64,000 nt of DNA from Galaxea fascicularis (GCA_948470475.1 OX419346.1:20974417-21038416); one strand, 5' to 3'. Counted from the first letter of the stretch, positions 46,968 through 58,769 are shown. Notes: generated from the sequence alone by a model not told the origin. A program made the numbers and translations.

Positions 46968-48769
46968 TCTGTAAAACAATACTAAAAAACTGAATAAAAA
47001 CAAACCAAAAAATAACGTTTTGTTTCGTGAGGATATGTTAAAATTCGTTTACCAGTGAAACGCCATCGTGACGTCACAGGCTCGTGCAATGGGTTTTTCT
47101 TTTCAGGGAGGGGTGGGTAGCTGTCTGACGAAACTTTCAAAAGACAATACAAACGAGTATACAGACGTTTATAAAATGTTCAGTGAAACTTCATGAAACA
47201 ATATCTTTGCGATATTAAAAGGCGTCTTTCAAACTTGGCTTGTTTATGTTTGCAGCTATTCTGTGCAATATTTGGAATGGACTTTGGCAGTTCCCAAACG
47301 CCAAAAAAAAAAAAAACGATTTAATAAAATATATGATTCAAAATAATTGTTTTCGACACTGGTAAAAGTTGCTTCCTGACTTTTCCTCGCGAATTCATCA
47401 TAGGCATCAGAAAGCAACGGTAAAAGCCTTTTTTAAAGGCTGGGCTTCCTTAAAATGTTTGCAAACCGCAATTCTTGAAGTATGTGTCACTGGTCATCCG
47501 GCAATTGTTAACTGTTTCAACTAAACGTTTCCATTAAGAGTGAATAGCGTATCAAATCTGCAAATTTTGGGCGATTTAAACTGATTAACGTCCGTGAAAT
47601 TCGCAAGAAAGCGAGCTTGCCTTTTAGAGAACTGTCTTTCCGAAGTTCATACGGGGTTACTTGCTTTCACAACAAGATTCTGTAAATTTCGAGGTTTTAA
47701 TTTGATTAGGTTCTCGAGCTTGTTTTTGTACGCAAGAAAAGCAGGTACTTCGTTGAGGTACCTGTACTTCACGAAACTCTAATTTTTAACGTTAAACTAG
47801 TATCTAAACGCCAGCGAGGAATTTCCTGAGTAGTAACAATATTATATTTAACTCTAATCGATTCGGGTGAAGAAAAAGCACGACACTTTGCGGTAATAGC
47901 ATATAAATGGTTTTGTTTTCATCATGAAAATTTCATTGCTACCCGCAAAGCAAGTTAAACACGGCAGTCTTCTCCTTGGAATACCAGAAGTTCGCGTACT
48001 CTTGTTTGATTCTTAAGATATTCCACCCACTTCTTTATTTAATAGTACATTTACATACAAGAAATTCGCAAAATTCGCTTAAATTTGAAAAAAGCACAAA
48101 TGTCAATTCAAGCCTGCATTTCACAGGTTTACATTCAACATGCGATGACATAAAATTAACTTTCTGCTCTGTCATATAAAAATCGAAAAGCTTCTTTTTG
48201 TCCTCAATATAAACCTATTTACAACGCTAGATCAATTTTACGAACTGTACTGTACTGTATTGTACTGTACTGTACATATATTGAGATAAATATTAGCTGT
48301 TATTCTACAGAGAAATTAAAAGGAACCCTACTACTTTGTATGACCGTCAAAAAAGCCTTCAGGGTGTGGCGAATGAGAACCCTATTCCCATAACAACAGT
48401 ATAATTTCTCATCAAGTGCTGTACCAAGGGAAAATATTCTTCCAAACGCAGTAAAAATGTTTTCAAAGAGCATTCGTCGCTAGTTAGCAAATTCTGACTT
48501 TGCAGAATACGGCTTGTCGTCTGTAATGTGTGTGTAAACACGAACTGTCGCTTGAAAATATTCAATCCGTGTGTCCGTTATCTATCGCCCGAAAAAATAA
48601 TTGTTCAGATGTAGAAAATTCCACTTTGCTTCTTATTAAAGCAAATCTCCTCGAAATCTTTTAACCCTCGTGGTTGTGCATTCAATCTTTTTCTCTAAAC
48701 TGATGGTGATATGATGATAAATGTCAACTAAGCTAGCGATGAAGCGTACTCCGTGCTCATATTCCAAGG
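46968..48769. other. Region between RECK-like 5' end and first CaaX gene
   Basis: It contains the presumed RECK-like promoter on the right side of its ATG and the 3' flank of the CaaX gene. A CTGTA pentanucleotide repeat lies at about 48245-48275. No coding exon is supported on either strand. Confidence 0.45.
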
Positions 48770-49063
48770 TTAAATTATCACACAACAACATCCCTGGTCT
48801 TCCTCTTCAGACGAAGGCTTCTTTTCTTCATCTTTCTTCTCTTCTCCATCAGTTGATTTCTCCGGATCCTTTTTTTCCTCCCCTCCACCGCTATCAGCTG
48901 CGTCTTTCCCGGCTGCTTCACCTTCGCCAGCTTCTCCTTCCGCCGGGGCTTCGTTGGCGTTTTCCTCTGCGGGTTTATCTCCACCACTCTCGCCTTCCCC
49001 TTCAGCTGCGGCTGGTTGTTCCTCCGCGGGTGCTTCGGCTGGCGCTTCCCCTTCAGCCGACAT
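48770..49063 (-). CDS. Small acidic Glu/Ala-rich CaaX-box protein (97 aa)
   Basis: An intronless 97-residue frame starts at ATG 49061-49063 and ends at TAA 48770-48772. The body is almost only Glu, Ala, Gly, Lys, Pro, Asp and Ser, with no predicted fold. The last residues are GCCCVII: CVII is a CaaX box for prenylation and the two preceding Cys could be palmitoylated, which would tether the acidic chain to a membrane. The plan resembles membrane-tethered disordered proteins such as BASP1 or GAP-43, but those use other anchors and no homology is claimed. A second, similar gene is 2 kb upstream on the same strand. The compositional bias could arise in a random frame, but the exact CaaX end and the ATG make it credible. 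Confidence 0.65.
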   Translation of the reverse strand: MSAEGEAPAEAPAEEQPAAAEGEGESGGDKPAEENANEAPAEGEAGEGEAAGKDAADSGGGEEKKDPEKSTDGEEKKDEEKKPSSEEEDQGCCCVII

Positions 49064-50379
49064 TGTTAAACTCCCAATAAAACGTGTGACTCACTTACAA
49101 ATAGACTTCTATCCTATCTCGCAGCTTACAGTGTTTATACTTCAAACACCTCCGCGTTCTTCAAACAACACGCGCGAAATGGCATAAAATATTTACAAAG
49201 CGTTCATTTGGTCGTTTCTATGACAATTACTTTCACTACTTGGAAAATTGACAGACCGGGGGTAACTATCAACCAATCGCGTGGCTTCATTTGGCTTTCT
49301 GCGCGAAGCTTACTCCAACCCACCTGCAAAATTCTTCAGCATAAGATGACAAAATCTGGCGTTGAAATAATAGCTGCCAATAAAACTATTTTTTTCAAAA
49401 ATAAGTTATGTGCATTTATTAAACCCGGCCCCTACAAAGAAAGAGGAATATTTAGTTGCTTATCAATGACTTATAATTTCATAATTAAAAAAAAACTGTA
49501 ATATCAACTTTTTAGCATACATTTAGTTTGAATACGATCTTGTTTACTTGTTTCAAAATTTATCGGGTTAAAAACCCCTGCTATGAAAACCTGTTGCACT
49601 GTTTTGGCGTCCCCTAGGTAAAACGCCGATAAATGTCTTTTAAGAGTCAAATAACCAACCATCATTTAGCTAACTGCTGTGTTGTTCGAACGATAAGTTA
49701 ATTTTGGAATTTTATGATGTTAAAATGTATCGCAACGTAGCGAACAACATTAATCTTCCGTTTTGAGTCAATGCGAACTAAAGAAAGTAAGGCGTAATAG
49801 ACTTAGTATAGAGTCGAACAAATAACACGGTTATAGTAATACAAGATGTAATAGCCTATACTGTACACGGCAACAATCTTTCCAGTCCAGGAAATAGTAA
49901 AAAATTCTAAAGGTGCCCCTAACATTGATAAACCTGAAAAATGAAGTGTAGCATACTGCAACTATAAATGGAAGTTTTTCTATCCGAAGAAATTTGTAAA
50001 AGAGCAAAATACGAGTTGTGTGTAGTGAGCAGTACAACTTTTGTCGTAGTTTTCTGAGGTAAAGAATGCATTAACGGAGTGCTTTTAGATGTGTGTACTG
50101 TAGTTTTGGCACTGATTTTATAGTGTTTTTAAGTGTCACGAGGTTCTTTAGTACGTGCTTCCTATAACTGGCGATCAGGTGTTCATTAATTAATGTGACA
50201 TTTCAGTTCCAAACCAAAGTAACACGAGAAGCATACATCACGTGACGACGAATGCACAAAACTTCTAGAAAGATGCACATGACCTCGGTCTCGTTCCAGG
50301 TCTTTTGGCCGTTAGACTCCTCCCAGCTAACTTCTCTGAAGACGTAGCGACATAACGGCTTGTGGAACTTTCAAGTTTC
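49064..50379. other. Upstream flank of first CaaX gene
   Basis: Non-coding AT-rich DNA. The first 100 bases (49064-49160) probably hold the 5' UTR and promoter of the CaaX gene. No repeat or further exon is clear. Confidence 0.4.
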
Positions 50380-50556
50380 ATGGCAAGTAGAAATAATCAC
50401 TTTCAGCAAATCAAAGAGTTTTATGAGCCCATCAGAAACACTGACAGACTCAAATCCTTCGCGGGGCGAAAGCAGTCTCCTACAGTTGAAAACTTCCCGC
50501 CCGCCTTTAAAAAGTGTTTGTTCGAGAATTTTCCCTTTTTGGGGGGTAAGGAATGA
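50380..50556 (+). CDS. Possible small ORF or first exon (58 aa)
   Basis: ATG 50380 opens a frame of 58 codons to TGA 50554-50556. Alternatively a GGG/GTAAGG donor at 50545/50546 would make it a 166-nt first exon ending in phase 1. The sequence is not low-complexity (SRNNHFQQIKEFYEPIRNT) and looks protein-like, but no downstream exon or family was recognised. It may be a chance frame. Confidence 0.22.
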   Translation: MASRNNHFQQIKEFYEPIRNTDRLKSFAGRKQSPTVENFPPAFKKCLFENFPFLGGKE

Positions 50557-51028
50557 GTTTATATACTAACAAGAACGTTCTTCTGTGGATTGGAGCTCCT
50601 ACAACTCTTGGACTTTGAGTGACGTTGGTGTGCCTGTGAACTTCGTAAAAGACAGCAAAACATCATATAGGTTTCTTTACTTCAAGGTGGTCCGTCGAAG
50701 AAATCCTAAAGTGTTGCTATTCAAGGGAAGGCTATTAAGCAGTACTTTCCATAGGTGCTATCTGTTAGGCTGTATATAGCGAGCATAGATTCTAAGTCGG
50801 TGACAAGTGAGAGCAGCTGCCATTAGAGCGGAGTAATTATTCCAGTGGCAGAAAATGACCGGTGATTCTCTGGTGTGACATTCTTTTCTAATTTTTCTAT
50901 GTATTTTTATACAAAAGGAAAATTAGAAATTTTGCCAAGATTGCCAATGTCAACAGTGAACTTGCTATGGATAACAATCGAAGGTGATTTCAATAGACAT
51001 CGATGTTTTATCCGTCAGAAAACAGAGT

Positions 51029-51247
51029 TTAAACCAGTACACAATTGCAGCGTTGACGTGGCCTTGGTTCGTGCGCAGGGCAGATTGCTATGGGACCAGT
51101 TCCTTTTTCCCATGCGTCATCGTCTCCCAAATTTTTCTCGCCTTCTCTTTGACCAAAGGGGCTCTCGTTCTTGATTTCTTCCGTTGGTTTTTGACCCCCG
51201 ACGTCTTCCATGGAGACTTTAGGTTTTTCAGCTTCGGACGCAGACAT
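51029..51247 (-). CDS. Second small CaaX-box protein (72 aa)
   Basis: From ATG 51245-51247 to TAA 51029-51031, intronless, 72 residues. It starts MSASEAEKP, like the MSAEGEAP start of the 97-residue neighbour, is hydrophilic and charged, and ends RCNCVLV, where CVLV is a CaaX box with a second Cys two residues earlier. An open frame extends upstream of the ATG without another in-frame ATG, so 51247 is the best start. The two genes lie in tandem on the minus strand about 2 kb apart, which suggests a local duplication followed by divergence. No known family was recognised. Membrane tethering by prenylation is inferred from the C-terminus. Confidence 0.55.
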   Translation of the reverse strand: MSASEAEKPKVSMEDVGGQKPTEEIKNESPFGQREGEKNLGDDDAWEKGTGPIAICPAHEPRPRQRCNCVLV

Positions 51248-52811
51248 GCTGATCAAAACTCTAATGCACCTACTTCTCAGTAAGTCTTTCAACAAACTAG
51301 GCCGCACTCGCAAGCTGAATACATTCGGCAAATCTGACCTGCTGTGGTAACATGTTTCACTGAGCTTGATCTGGCAGACCGATTAACATTTCAACCAATC
51401 AATTTCGCAATCAACAGTTTGTGGTATTGTAATTTATCTTTTATTAACCGCTCATCCTTAAATACAACGAGCTCCTGCTGAAACCCTACTAGAACTGAAA
51501 TTAAACTCCACGGGAGATGTTCGGACTTTGAACACGAATTTGAATTTAAGGCCTTATCCTTTTCATAGCTAGATGAAGCACGATCGTTCGGATGATTGAA
51601 GTCTTGTAAAGGACTGTTTGAGGTGACGTTGACTGACGTTTTGACAACCTGAGCGGAATTAAGTCGTCATCAGAATCAAGATGATATATTCCCCAAGTTA
51701 TGATACAAGTCCTGGGTTCAAACCATTTGCGGTTTTCCCATCCTATGTGAAGGGGGGATTTACTGTTTTTTTTTAATGTTTTTGCTTTTGCTGAAAAAAC
51801 CGTTATATGAACCCACAAAGAAAATATTAAGAGCTCTTCAGTTTCTTACTGATTCGATCTTATTCATTTAGTCATAAACCCGGTGTGTAAGATAATAACT
51901 GTGTTGATTAACCTGGTACAAACTATTATCCACTTATGTAAATTGTTGAGGTAATTAATGTTTTAGAGTCGATAACCTCAACCTCATCTGGACATAAAGT
52001 AATTTCATTTGTGTCATTAGCTGAAGTTTCTGTGGTTATGTTCAGGCTTTGCCAAGGTATAATCTTGGTATCAAACTCTGCCTTGAAGCTAAGTGCTGCG
52101 TGAATTACTGTCTCTACCAAAACATTGTGAAGCAAAATGAATTATTTTTTATCTGTTGGTGTTAAAAACTAAATTGTTTATGGCATGTGGAAGACCCTAA
52201 CGAAAGAATACGTAAATCAACCTCGAAACTGTAAAAACTCCCCTCAGTTTATTATGCTAGGTAGGTAGCAAGGGTGTAGAAACTGGGAGGCTCAGCAAAT
52301 TGGTCCAAGCGAAGCCACGCCTTCTCCCCTTCCCAGCCCTCGTCGTAGGCATTACGGAGTCTAAGGTGGAACGACGACGATGGCAAGGAAAACATGAAAA
52401 TCAAAGCAATGGGTTTAATATGCAAAACATTAACTATGCACATTCATCACGCTTAATTTACAGCACATTTCTTTATACCAATTTCACGTTTTATGGGAGA
52501 CGTAAACACCCGATGACAAATTTTTGTTTTTCTTTTTCAACTTTAAATGACTGCAGGAGAATTCGCCTACAATTTCGCGAGTTGAAGAATCGCGATGAAG
52601 TTGAAAGAACGCGAATCCACTTTATAGATGATGTCTTCGCCATCCTTACAGCAGTCATGGTATTTTTTGGTAAAGTTGTTTTTTAATTTTCAAAATATAT
52701 GAAGGGGGGGAAGTGAACCCCCCTGCCCCACCCCCTGTTACTGGTCTGTATGCAGAGAAGCAGGCCGAGAAATTCCTAACAAGGGAACCAATAGCGTGTG
52801 TAATACATCGT
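51248..52811. other. Region between second CaaX gene and JMJD8-like gene
   Basis: Non-coding. It includes the 3' flank of the JMJD8-like gene and the 5' flank of the CaaX gene. A dispersed repeat lies at 52551-52647. A plus-strand open frame at 52300-52686 overlaps this repeat and is not believed. Confidence 0.45.
52551..52647 (+). repeat. Dispersed repeat, copy A
   Basis: CTGCAGGAGAATTCGCCTAC followed by AATTTCGCG, a GAAGTTGAAAGAACGC word and TAGATGATGTCTTCGCC. The same order of words is found at 57154-57245 with about one change in ten bases. Confidence 0.75.
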
Positions 52812-55800
52812 TTACGTTAACTTTTGTGCTGTTCGCATGGCAGCTTTAGCTCCATCTTTGTCACCAAGTTTCTGAAGACACTGCGCCAGGTGGTAAAAGC
52901 CAAAAGCTTTGTCAGGTCTTAGTTTGGTTATCTGCCGGAAGAAACAAAAAACCAACAACGTGCTAAGAAACAAGTGAGAATGCAAGAAATGAAACGTAGT
53001 TTACTGCTATTAGGTTTTCTGTTCTTTTCTCTACTACTCGAAGCTCCATAATCTAGCTGACATGATGATAGCATACAATGTACTCGAACTAATTACACCA
53101 AACCCACTGCAGTTTCATTCCGTCAACAGAACCAATCATGACTTGCCATGCCAACGTTTTCCCGCGCTTGTTACGAATGTCCCTTTTTCCCGCGCTATAA
53201 ACATGCAACCGGATATAAACTACCGGTGGCATGGGTTTGTGTTAAGTAGTGACTGTTCATTGGTTGTTTTCATTGAGCCTGTGAATGTTAACATCTGATT
53301 GGCTATCACGTTTCTTGGTTTGATTAACAGACTCGGCATATAAGTGTTACGAAAAATTATTGCGTGACACGCGTTACTGTCTGGAAGTGTCTAGAATCTT
53401 CTGCATATTTAATTAGTACCGTATCATCGTGATTCTGCAATTCTATTTTAAGTCGTTTGCGTATGTAACTGTAAATAGTTCCTTATTGTAATGTTTCTTT
53501 ATTTAGCTGAGTCGGAAAGTTCTAGAATTTTAGGTTAAAAAGGTATATAAGCCGATCAGTGTAGCTTTAGAGTTTTTTCTAAGCAGAGTGTTTGTTGAAG
53601 AAAGTAAAGAGAAGTAACTTGAGAGCTGAGAGCTGAGAGCGTTTGGCGGAGGCCGTGTTTATTGAAGTCTGACAGAGGTCGTGTATACAGTTGGCAGAGG
53701 TCGTATTTATTGAAGTGTGACAGAGGTCGTTTATACATTTGGCGGAGGCTGTGAGTATTTGAAGCGTGACGGAGGTCGAGTATAATTTTATAAGCCTAGT
53801 GTGAGCTTATTGTGAAGTCTTGTGCGGAGTTTACTACTTTCATTTGGAATAAATAACCTTGTTGCTGTTCCGACAACCCTGCGTTCTGTTTAGTCTACAA
53901 ACAACCCACTTCTCACTCACCAACACAATCGAACTCGTAACAATAAGTATGATTAACCACTCGGGAAATTTTGTAAATTATCTTTCGAACACGTAAACTT
54001 ACCTCTTTAAATTGACTTGCTGCGTTTTTGTAGTCACCCTGGTTTACAAGAAAACTTTAAAATTAGCCGCCATATTTCTAAGGGATAACGTAACAATTAC
54101 GGAAACATTTGTTTGGGTAATTAATTTTATAGTCAATATATCACTCCCCTAGTCCAGTCTCAGGGACGGTTAATCAGAGCCGGTGGGGCTAGGCACGAGA
54201 TACGCATGTCTTCAAAATCAGCTCCAAGCCGGCTTCCGGTTGCCAGCAAGACTGAAAGTCGATCATTTTAGACTTGGTGTTACTTGGTGTTACTTCTTAT
54301 GTCTGCACAAGAAATCTTATAAACGTCATTAAAACTCTTCAGCTCTTCTAGTTTCTCACGTCGCAGTTTTTTGTTTTCAATTTTACGGAGATAAAATTAT
54401 GGTTTCAAGAATCAAAGATTGGAAACTCGCACTTAAGGGTATGCCAATGTCGATATCAAACACCCGACATAACCAACGCCAAGTTTCGATACTCAATATC
54501 GGTTGTATCGACACCTGCCAATTCTAACCACTTGACCACTGCTTCTTCCTGGCTGCGGGCCTGCGCTTTCAATTAAGTCATCTCATTAACATTTCGTACC
54601 TTACTATATAGGAAATTCCCATAGTGAATGTGTCCATCAAAACTATCAGGATGAAGTGCTAGTGCTTCTTGAAATAACTGTTCTGCTTTCTCTGTGTTAC
54701 CATGGTGATCGTAATACCTTGCGAGGTCGAGTCTGGCAATTACGAACAAAGGATCCATGTCCACTGCGGTCTCAAGTGCCTGCAAACGGAAATACCCTAC
54801 TCGTCAAACAAGCTCATGCATGAGTTCATGGGGAAACTGCTTATGATCAGCTCACATGCAGCTGGGTTGATGTTTTGACTTAGATTTACCTTGATGGCTT
54901 GTTTAACATCTCCATTTCGAAAATATTGGTCTGCAAGCTTATGAAGAACCTCAGTACTTTCTGAAAGTAAGAAATGTTGTAGGAAATGTTTAAAATATTA
55001 CCCAGTGCCTCAGATATAGGAACGTTTATAGCCTCTGTGTTCTACAAGTAGAAGCTTATTTTCTGTACTCGCCGTAACTAGGTCAGGAATGAATAGGACT
55101 AGTAAATAATGACAGTAATGGAGGAAAAAATAATGAATGAATGAATGAATGAACGAACGAACGAACGAACGAACGGACGGACGGACGGATGGACGAACGA
55201 ACAGACGGATGAATGAATGCAGGAATGAATGAATGAATGAATGAATGAGTGAGTGAGTGAGTGAGTGAGTGAGTGAATGAATGAATGAGTTAATGAGTGA
55301 GTGAATGAATGAGTGAGTGAGTGAGTGAGTGAATAAATGAATGAATGAATGAATGAATGAATGAATGAATGAATGAATGAATGAACGCATGGATACTAGA
55401 TGGAAGAGTTAACAGAGGGATAGATGGACGGAGGGAGGCGGGCGGATGGGAAACTTTGAAGTACGTGCATTGATGTTGATATTCTATATTACAAATTGAT
55501 TAAATACCTGGAAGTAAAGAAGATAGCTCCTGGAAAATTTCCAGATCTCTTTTTCCTTTTCCAGCTGTTAGAAAAAAACAGTAGTTGAACACGTTTATAG
55601 AACCTTGTTACACAGGTGTCCGAGGATTTTTAACTCTTTAACCACTAAGAGTGATCAATACTTAATTTCACCTTATAGTAACACTGCTCAATCAAACATG
55701 AAGGTTGTGAGAAAAAAAGAAGTGATCAACAAGTAACAAAGGTCTTGATTGTTTGAAAAATTCTCCTCATCATTACCATAGAAAATGTATGAAAAACATT

Positions 55801-58769
55801 GTGGAGAATTTGCATGCTGATATTAGGATTAAAAATGTTAAAACTGTAGCCACTACCTTTGTAAAACAGCTTCTCGATTTTCGTGTCTGCGTTGTACTTT
55901 TGGATTCCTATTGCCATCGTGTCACCAATATTTACTGTTCCATGGTAGTAAGATTCAGGCTGAAAAAGATGCAAAAATAACGTAAGGAACACATACGTAC
56001 TTAGAGAAAGTAAATTTCTGGGCCATTTGCATAGTTTTTCTTATATAACACGGTTCTCAGTTGAAATTAATCAGACCAGCGGAACTAAGACCCATATCAC
56101 GATCAACAGTTTTTGCGTGCATTTCTTGACAATTAAATGCAGTAAGTGAGACTATCAGAATCTGAAAGACATTACAACAGCCGAAATTTGTGTGGGAAAA
56201 ATTGTGCCACCAATTAAACACCCATCTCCTCGCATACCTAGTTGTTACTCAAGCTTTAGCAAATATCCTGTTAGTGACGTCACGACGTCACCGACACTTT
56301 TGTCTTTTTTGCTATTTTTTGCTTGTCTGTACATATTGTGTAAGCCATTACCGATAAAAATTAAACCACCTTTGGACTTGAGATTTTATGACCGGTTAAA
56401 CACGTTAAAAGAAACACAATTCCTCAGCTGTACTCACCAAATACAGAATTTCTCCTTCCTCCTGCACACATTCCAGAGGTTTGTCCTTCGGTCGTAAGTT
56501 GGGATAAACTTTATTTATCCAGTCGAGCTGGGAGAAACTTGGCCACACACCTAAGAATAACAACGTGTGCTGTGTGATGTGTGCTGCATGGTGTTGGGAT
56601 GATTAACAATCTTCAAGTCATCCTGTCTGCCCACGCGAGTTAACGCGCTCGGAGGGATTCGAGCGAGGAGATGGGAAACAAAAGTATCATAAAAGGGGTA
56701 TTATAACATCCGACGTTCCGGCAGTGCTGCCTTCATCAGGGGAAATATACCCTACCGTTACTGTTCGATCGCGCATGCTCCATCTTACCTCCAGGAGGTG
56801 TTTTTTGAGGTGGATAAAGAAACCAGCGTTTTCTTCCAAAAATAACTCCGTTCCAAGCGTCTGCATGTTTATGAAAACTTACTCCAGAACCTGAGCCGCC
56901 CAGAAAGAATATACTGGAATCCACACCGTCCTAAAAAAATAATTTTCAGTGAGCTTCACGAAAACCAAACACAACGTAATTACTCTGGCGAATCAGAACA
57001 AGTGCAAAACTAGTGTAAAGCACCGATAAGAATTCGAAGTAACTTGCCTTTTATTGGTTTGAAAAAGTGGCCTAACTTTTGCGAACCAATCACAGAGCCC
57101 AGTAATGTCAGTTGTAATGTAACGGAGTAATGCAACCGCTCCGTAGAATTGGGCTGCAGGAGAATTCGCCTACAATTTAGCGGGTTGGAAAAATCGCAGT
57201 GAAGTTTGAAAGAACGCAATTCACTTTGTAGATGATGTTTTCGCCTCTGTCACCGTCATTGTTTTTAAATTTCTGTGGGAGCTTGAGCCAGTCCCCCCCT
57301 CCCCCACCCCCCTCCTGCCTTTCTACCTGGTTCGAGCCTGAGTATGTCTACCTGCGCTTGACACCTGCTGGACCACCTTTCCTGTCGTCGCTCCTCTTGA
57401 TCATTCCGTTTTCCGAGTTCTTATTGGTTTTCTTATCTTCTTTGTTCTGATTAGCTCGCAACCTCGTCCTCAGCGCGCTTTTCCCGCCCTCCCACATTTG
57501 AAGGGAAAGCGCCCTGGGGAAGAGGTTGATTGGCTCGAACTGACCATGTTAAAAAAATCATCGCGTGTGCTGAGTTCTTAGAGATAAATTATAGTTGTTC
57601 AGTATCCGGGAGAGCGAGTCTTACCTTTATTCTGAAATACTCTGGTACTTTTATGCTCTGTGGAAGGTCACTTTCATTGTAAAATGATCTGTCAAATACG
57701 TACCTATCATAAAATAAATACAAGGGATTAGCACTGAGAAATGAACGGAAAATTATTGAAGAGTCTTAGGGAGTTAAAAAAGGGAGTCATGGTCAATATA
57801 TGATCTCGTATTATCTTCTACCCAGATCCCAAATTTATACATTCGCTGCGGGAGATACCAAACCTACTCGTTCGCAGGGCCCACTCCTTTATCCATCAAG
57901 TCCCTTGCACCACAAGAGTTCAAATTTTAAATTGTAAAGGACTCACATGGGCTCCTCGTTATGTTTTCTTTCGTGCATCATGTCCAGGTATTCATGAAAA
58001 GATGTTCTTGTGTCGCCGTTACCGCCTCCCCGTACAATATCTTCCGATGTCCCACTCAGAATGGACCAATCACTGTACTTCTTGAGCAGACTTGCCTTCG
58101 TCCATTTCATTGGATCTGTCCAATCAGAAGCTCCATTTTTGAAATGCACGATTAATGGCTTCTTGTGTCTAGAAAAGAAAATCAAAGTCGCACGTGAACC
58201 ACAGGCTGAGAAAACAAAAACACAAAAGAAGGCTTAAATTGGCAAGGATGTTGATAGACGTTTATACGCTGTAATGCGTCAAAAACCATACCATATTCAA
58301 TTTTCAGACCAAACAGCTCAAAAACATTTCAGTGGTCTGCCCATAGTTGCTTTGTCCAGCATATTTAGGTGTGTACTCCCTCCCCTGGGGCCAGCTTCCG
58401 ACACGTTCGGGACTTCTGTATGTCTTACCTGTAAACTCTCTCAAATTCGCCATGATCCAAAGTCTCAGCGTCTCTTTTTTCAATTGTGCATAAACTTGTG
58501 TTGTATTTCGTTTCCTCTGCAGCCGTTGCTCGCTGCCAACCACTTACTTCCTGGGCAAGATGAACTTGAGTATTCGTGGTTATGATTGACGGCTTGCTGA
58601 TGACGTAATAGACCACGATGCATGTTACAGGTAACACTAAACTTGCTGTTACCAGATAAGGAGAGGCCCACTCTCTCTCGGTTTCACCTGGACTTTGATT
58701 TGATTTGGTCCTGTCTTTATTTGTCTTTCTGGTTGTTTGAGTGTGACGCTTGTTTATAGCATTTTTCAT
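52812..58769 (-). CDS. JMJD8: JMJD8-type JmjC protein fused to TPR-like repeats
   Basis: Eleven exons on the minus strand: 58769-58429, 58168-57947, 57703-57625, 56930-56789, 56550-56438, 55959-55857, 55564-55508, 54960-54890, 54779-54600, 54038-54003 and 52931-52812. The sum is 1464 nt, 487 residues, in frame. A basic N-terminus precedes a single membrane anchor (about 38-57). Residues about 100-333 match JMJD8: CTIEKRDAETL, the LIVHFKNGASDW block, GSGSGVSFHKHADAWN, GRKRWFLYPPQKTP, PLECVQEEGEILYL and ESYYHGTVNIG. Residues about 353-480 form TPR-like helix pairs, clearest in LDLARYYDHHGNTEKAEQLF and the last exon. Human JMJD8 is an ER-lumen protein of about 264 residues that stops after the JmjC fold, so the TPR part is extra. 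The usual HxD iron motif reads HKH, followed by HAD, so catalysis is uncertain. A solo LTR sits in intron 10. Confidence 0.87.
53345..53942. mobile_element. Solo LTR with 5-bp target duplication
   Basis: The element begins TGTTACGA and ends TCGTAACA, an inverted terminal pair typical of LTRs. It is flanked by ATAAG at 53340-53344 and 53943-53947. The length is 598 bp. An AATAAA (about 53850) and a T/GT-rich stretch lie in the last 100 bases, as expected for an R/U5 region. Three degenerate tandem units containing GGCGGAGG/GACAGAGGTCGT words lie at about 53641-53782. No internal retrotransposon genes are present, so it is a recombined solo copy. It is within intron 10 of the JMJD8-like gene. 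Confidence 0.88.
55133..55386. repeat. Tetranucleotide microsatellite (GAAT/GAGT/GAAC)
   Basis: About 250 bp of TGAA, TGAG and CGAA tetramers with small interruptions, in intron 7 of the JMJD8-like gene. Open frames here (Ser/Phe/Ile/His repeats) are artefacts of the repeat. Confidence 0.95.
57154..57245 (+). repeat. Dispersed repeat, copy B
   Basis: The same word order as copy A at 52551: CTGCAGGAGAATTCGCCTAC, AATTTAGCG, GAAAGAACGC, TAGATGATGTTTTCGCC. It lies in intron 3 of the JMJD8-like gene. It is a family of at least two copies here; the reading frame is not conserved, so it is probably non-coding. Confidence 0.75.

Noticed and set aside
52300..52686. Plus-strand frame of 128 codons
   Set aside because: It overlaps a dispersed repeat whose second copy (57154-57245) has stops in the same frame, and it has no ATG context or family match.
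55133..55386. Regular repeats considered as a CRISPR-like array
   Set aside because: It is a simple tetranucleotide microsatellite without spacers, in a eukaryotic intron.
55010..55390. 126-codon frame of Ser/Phe/Ile/His repeats
   Set aside because: It is the translation of a tetranucleotide microsatellite.
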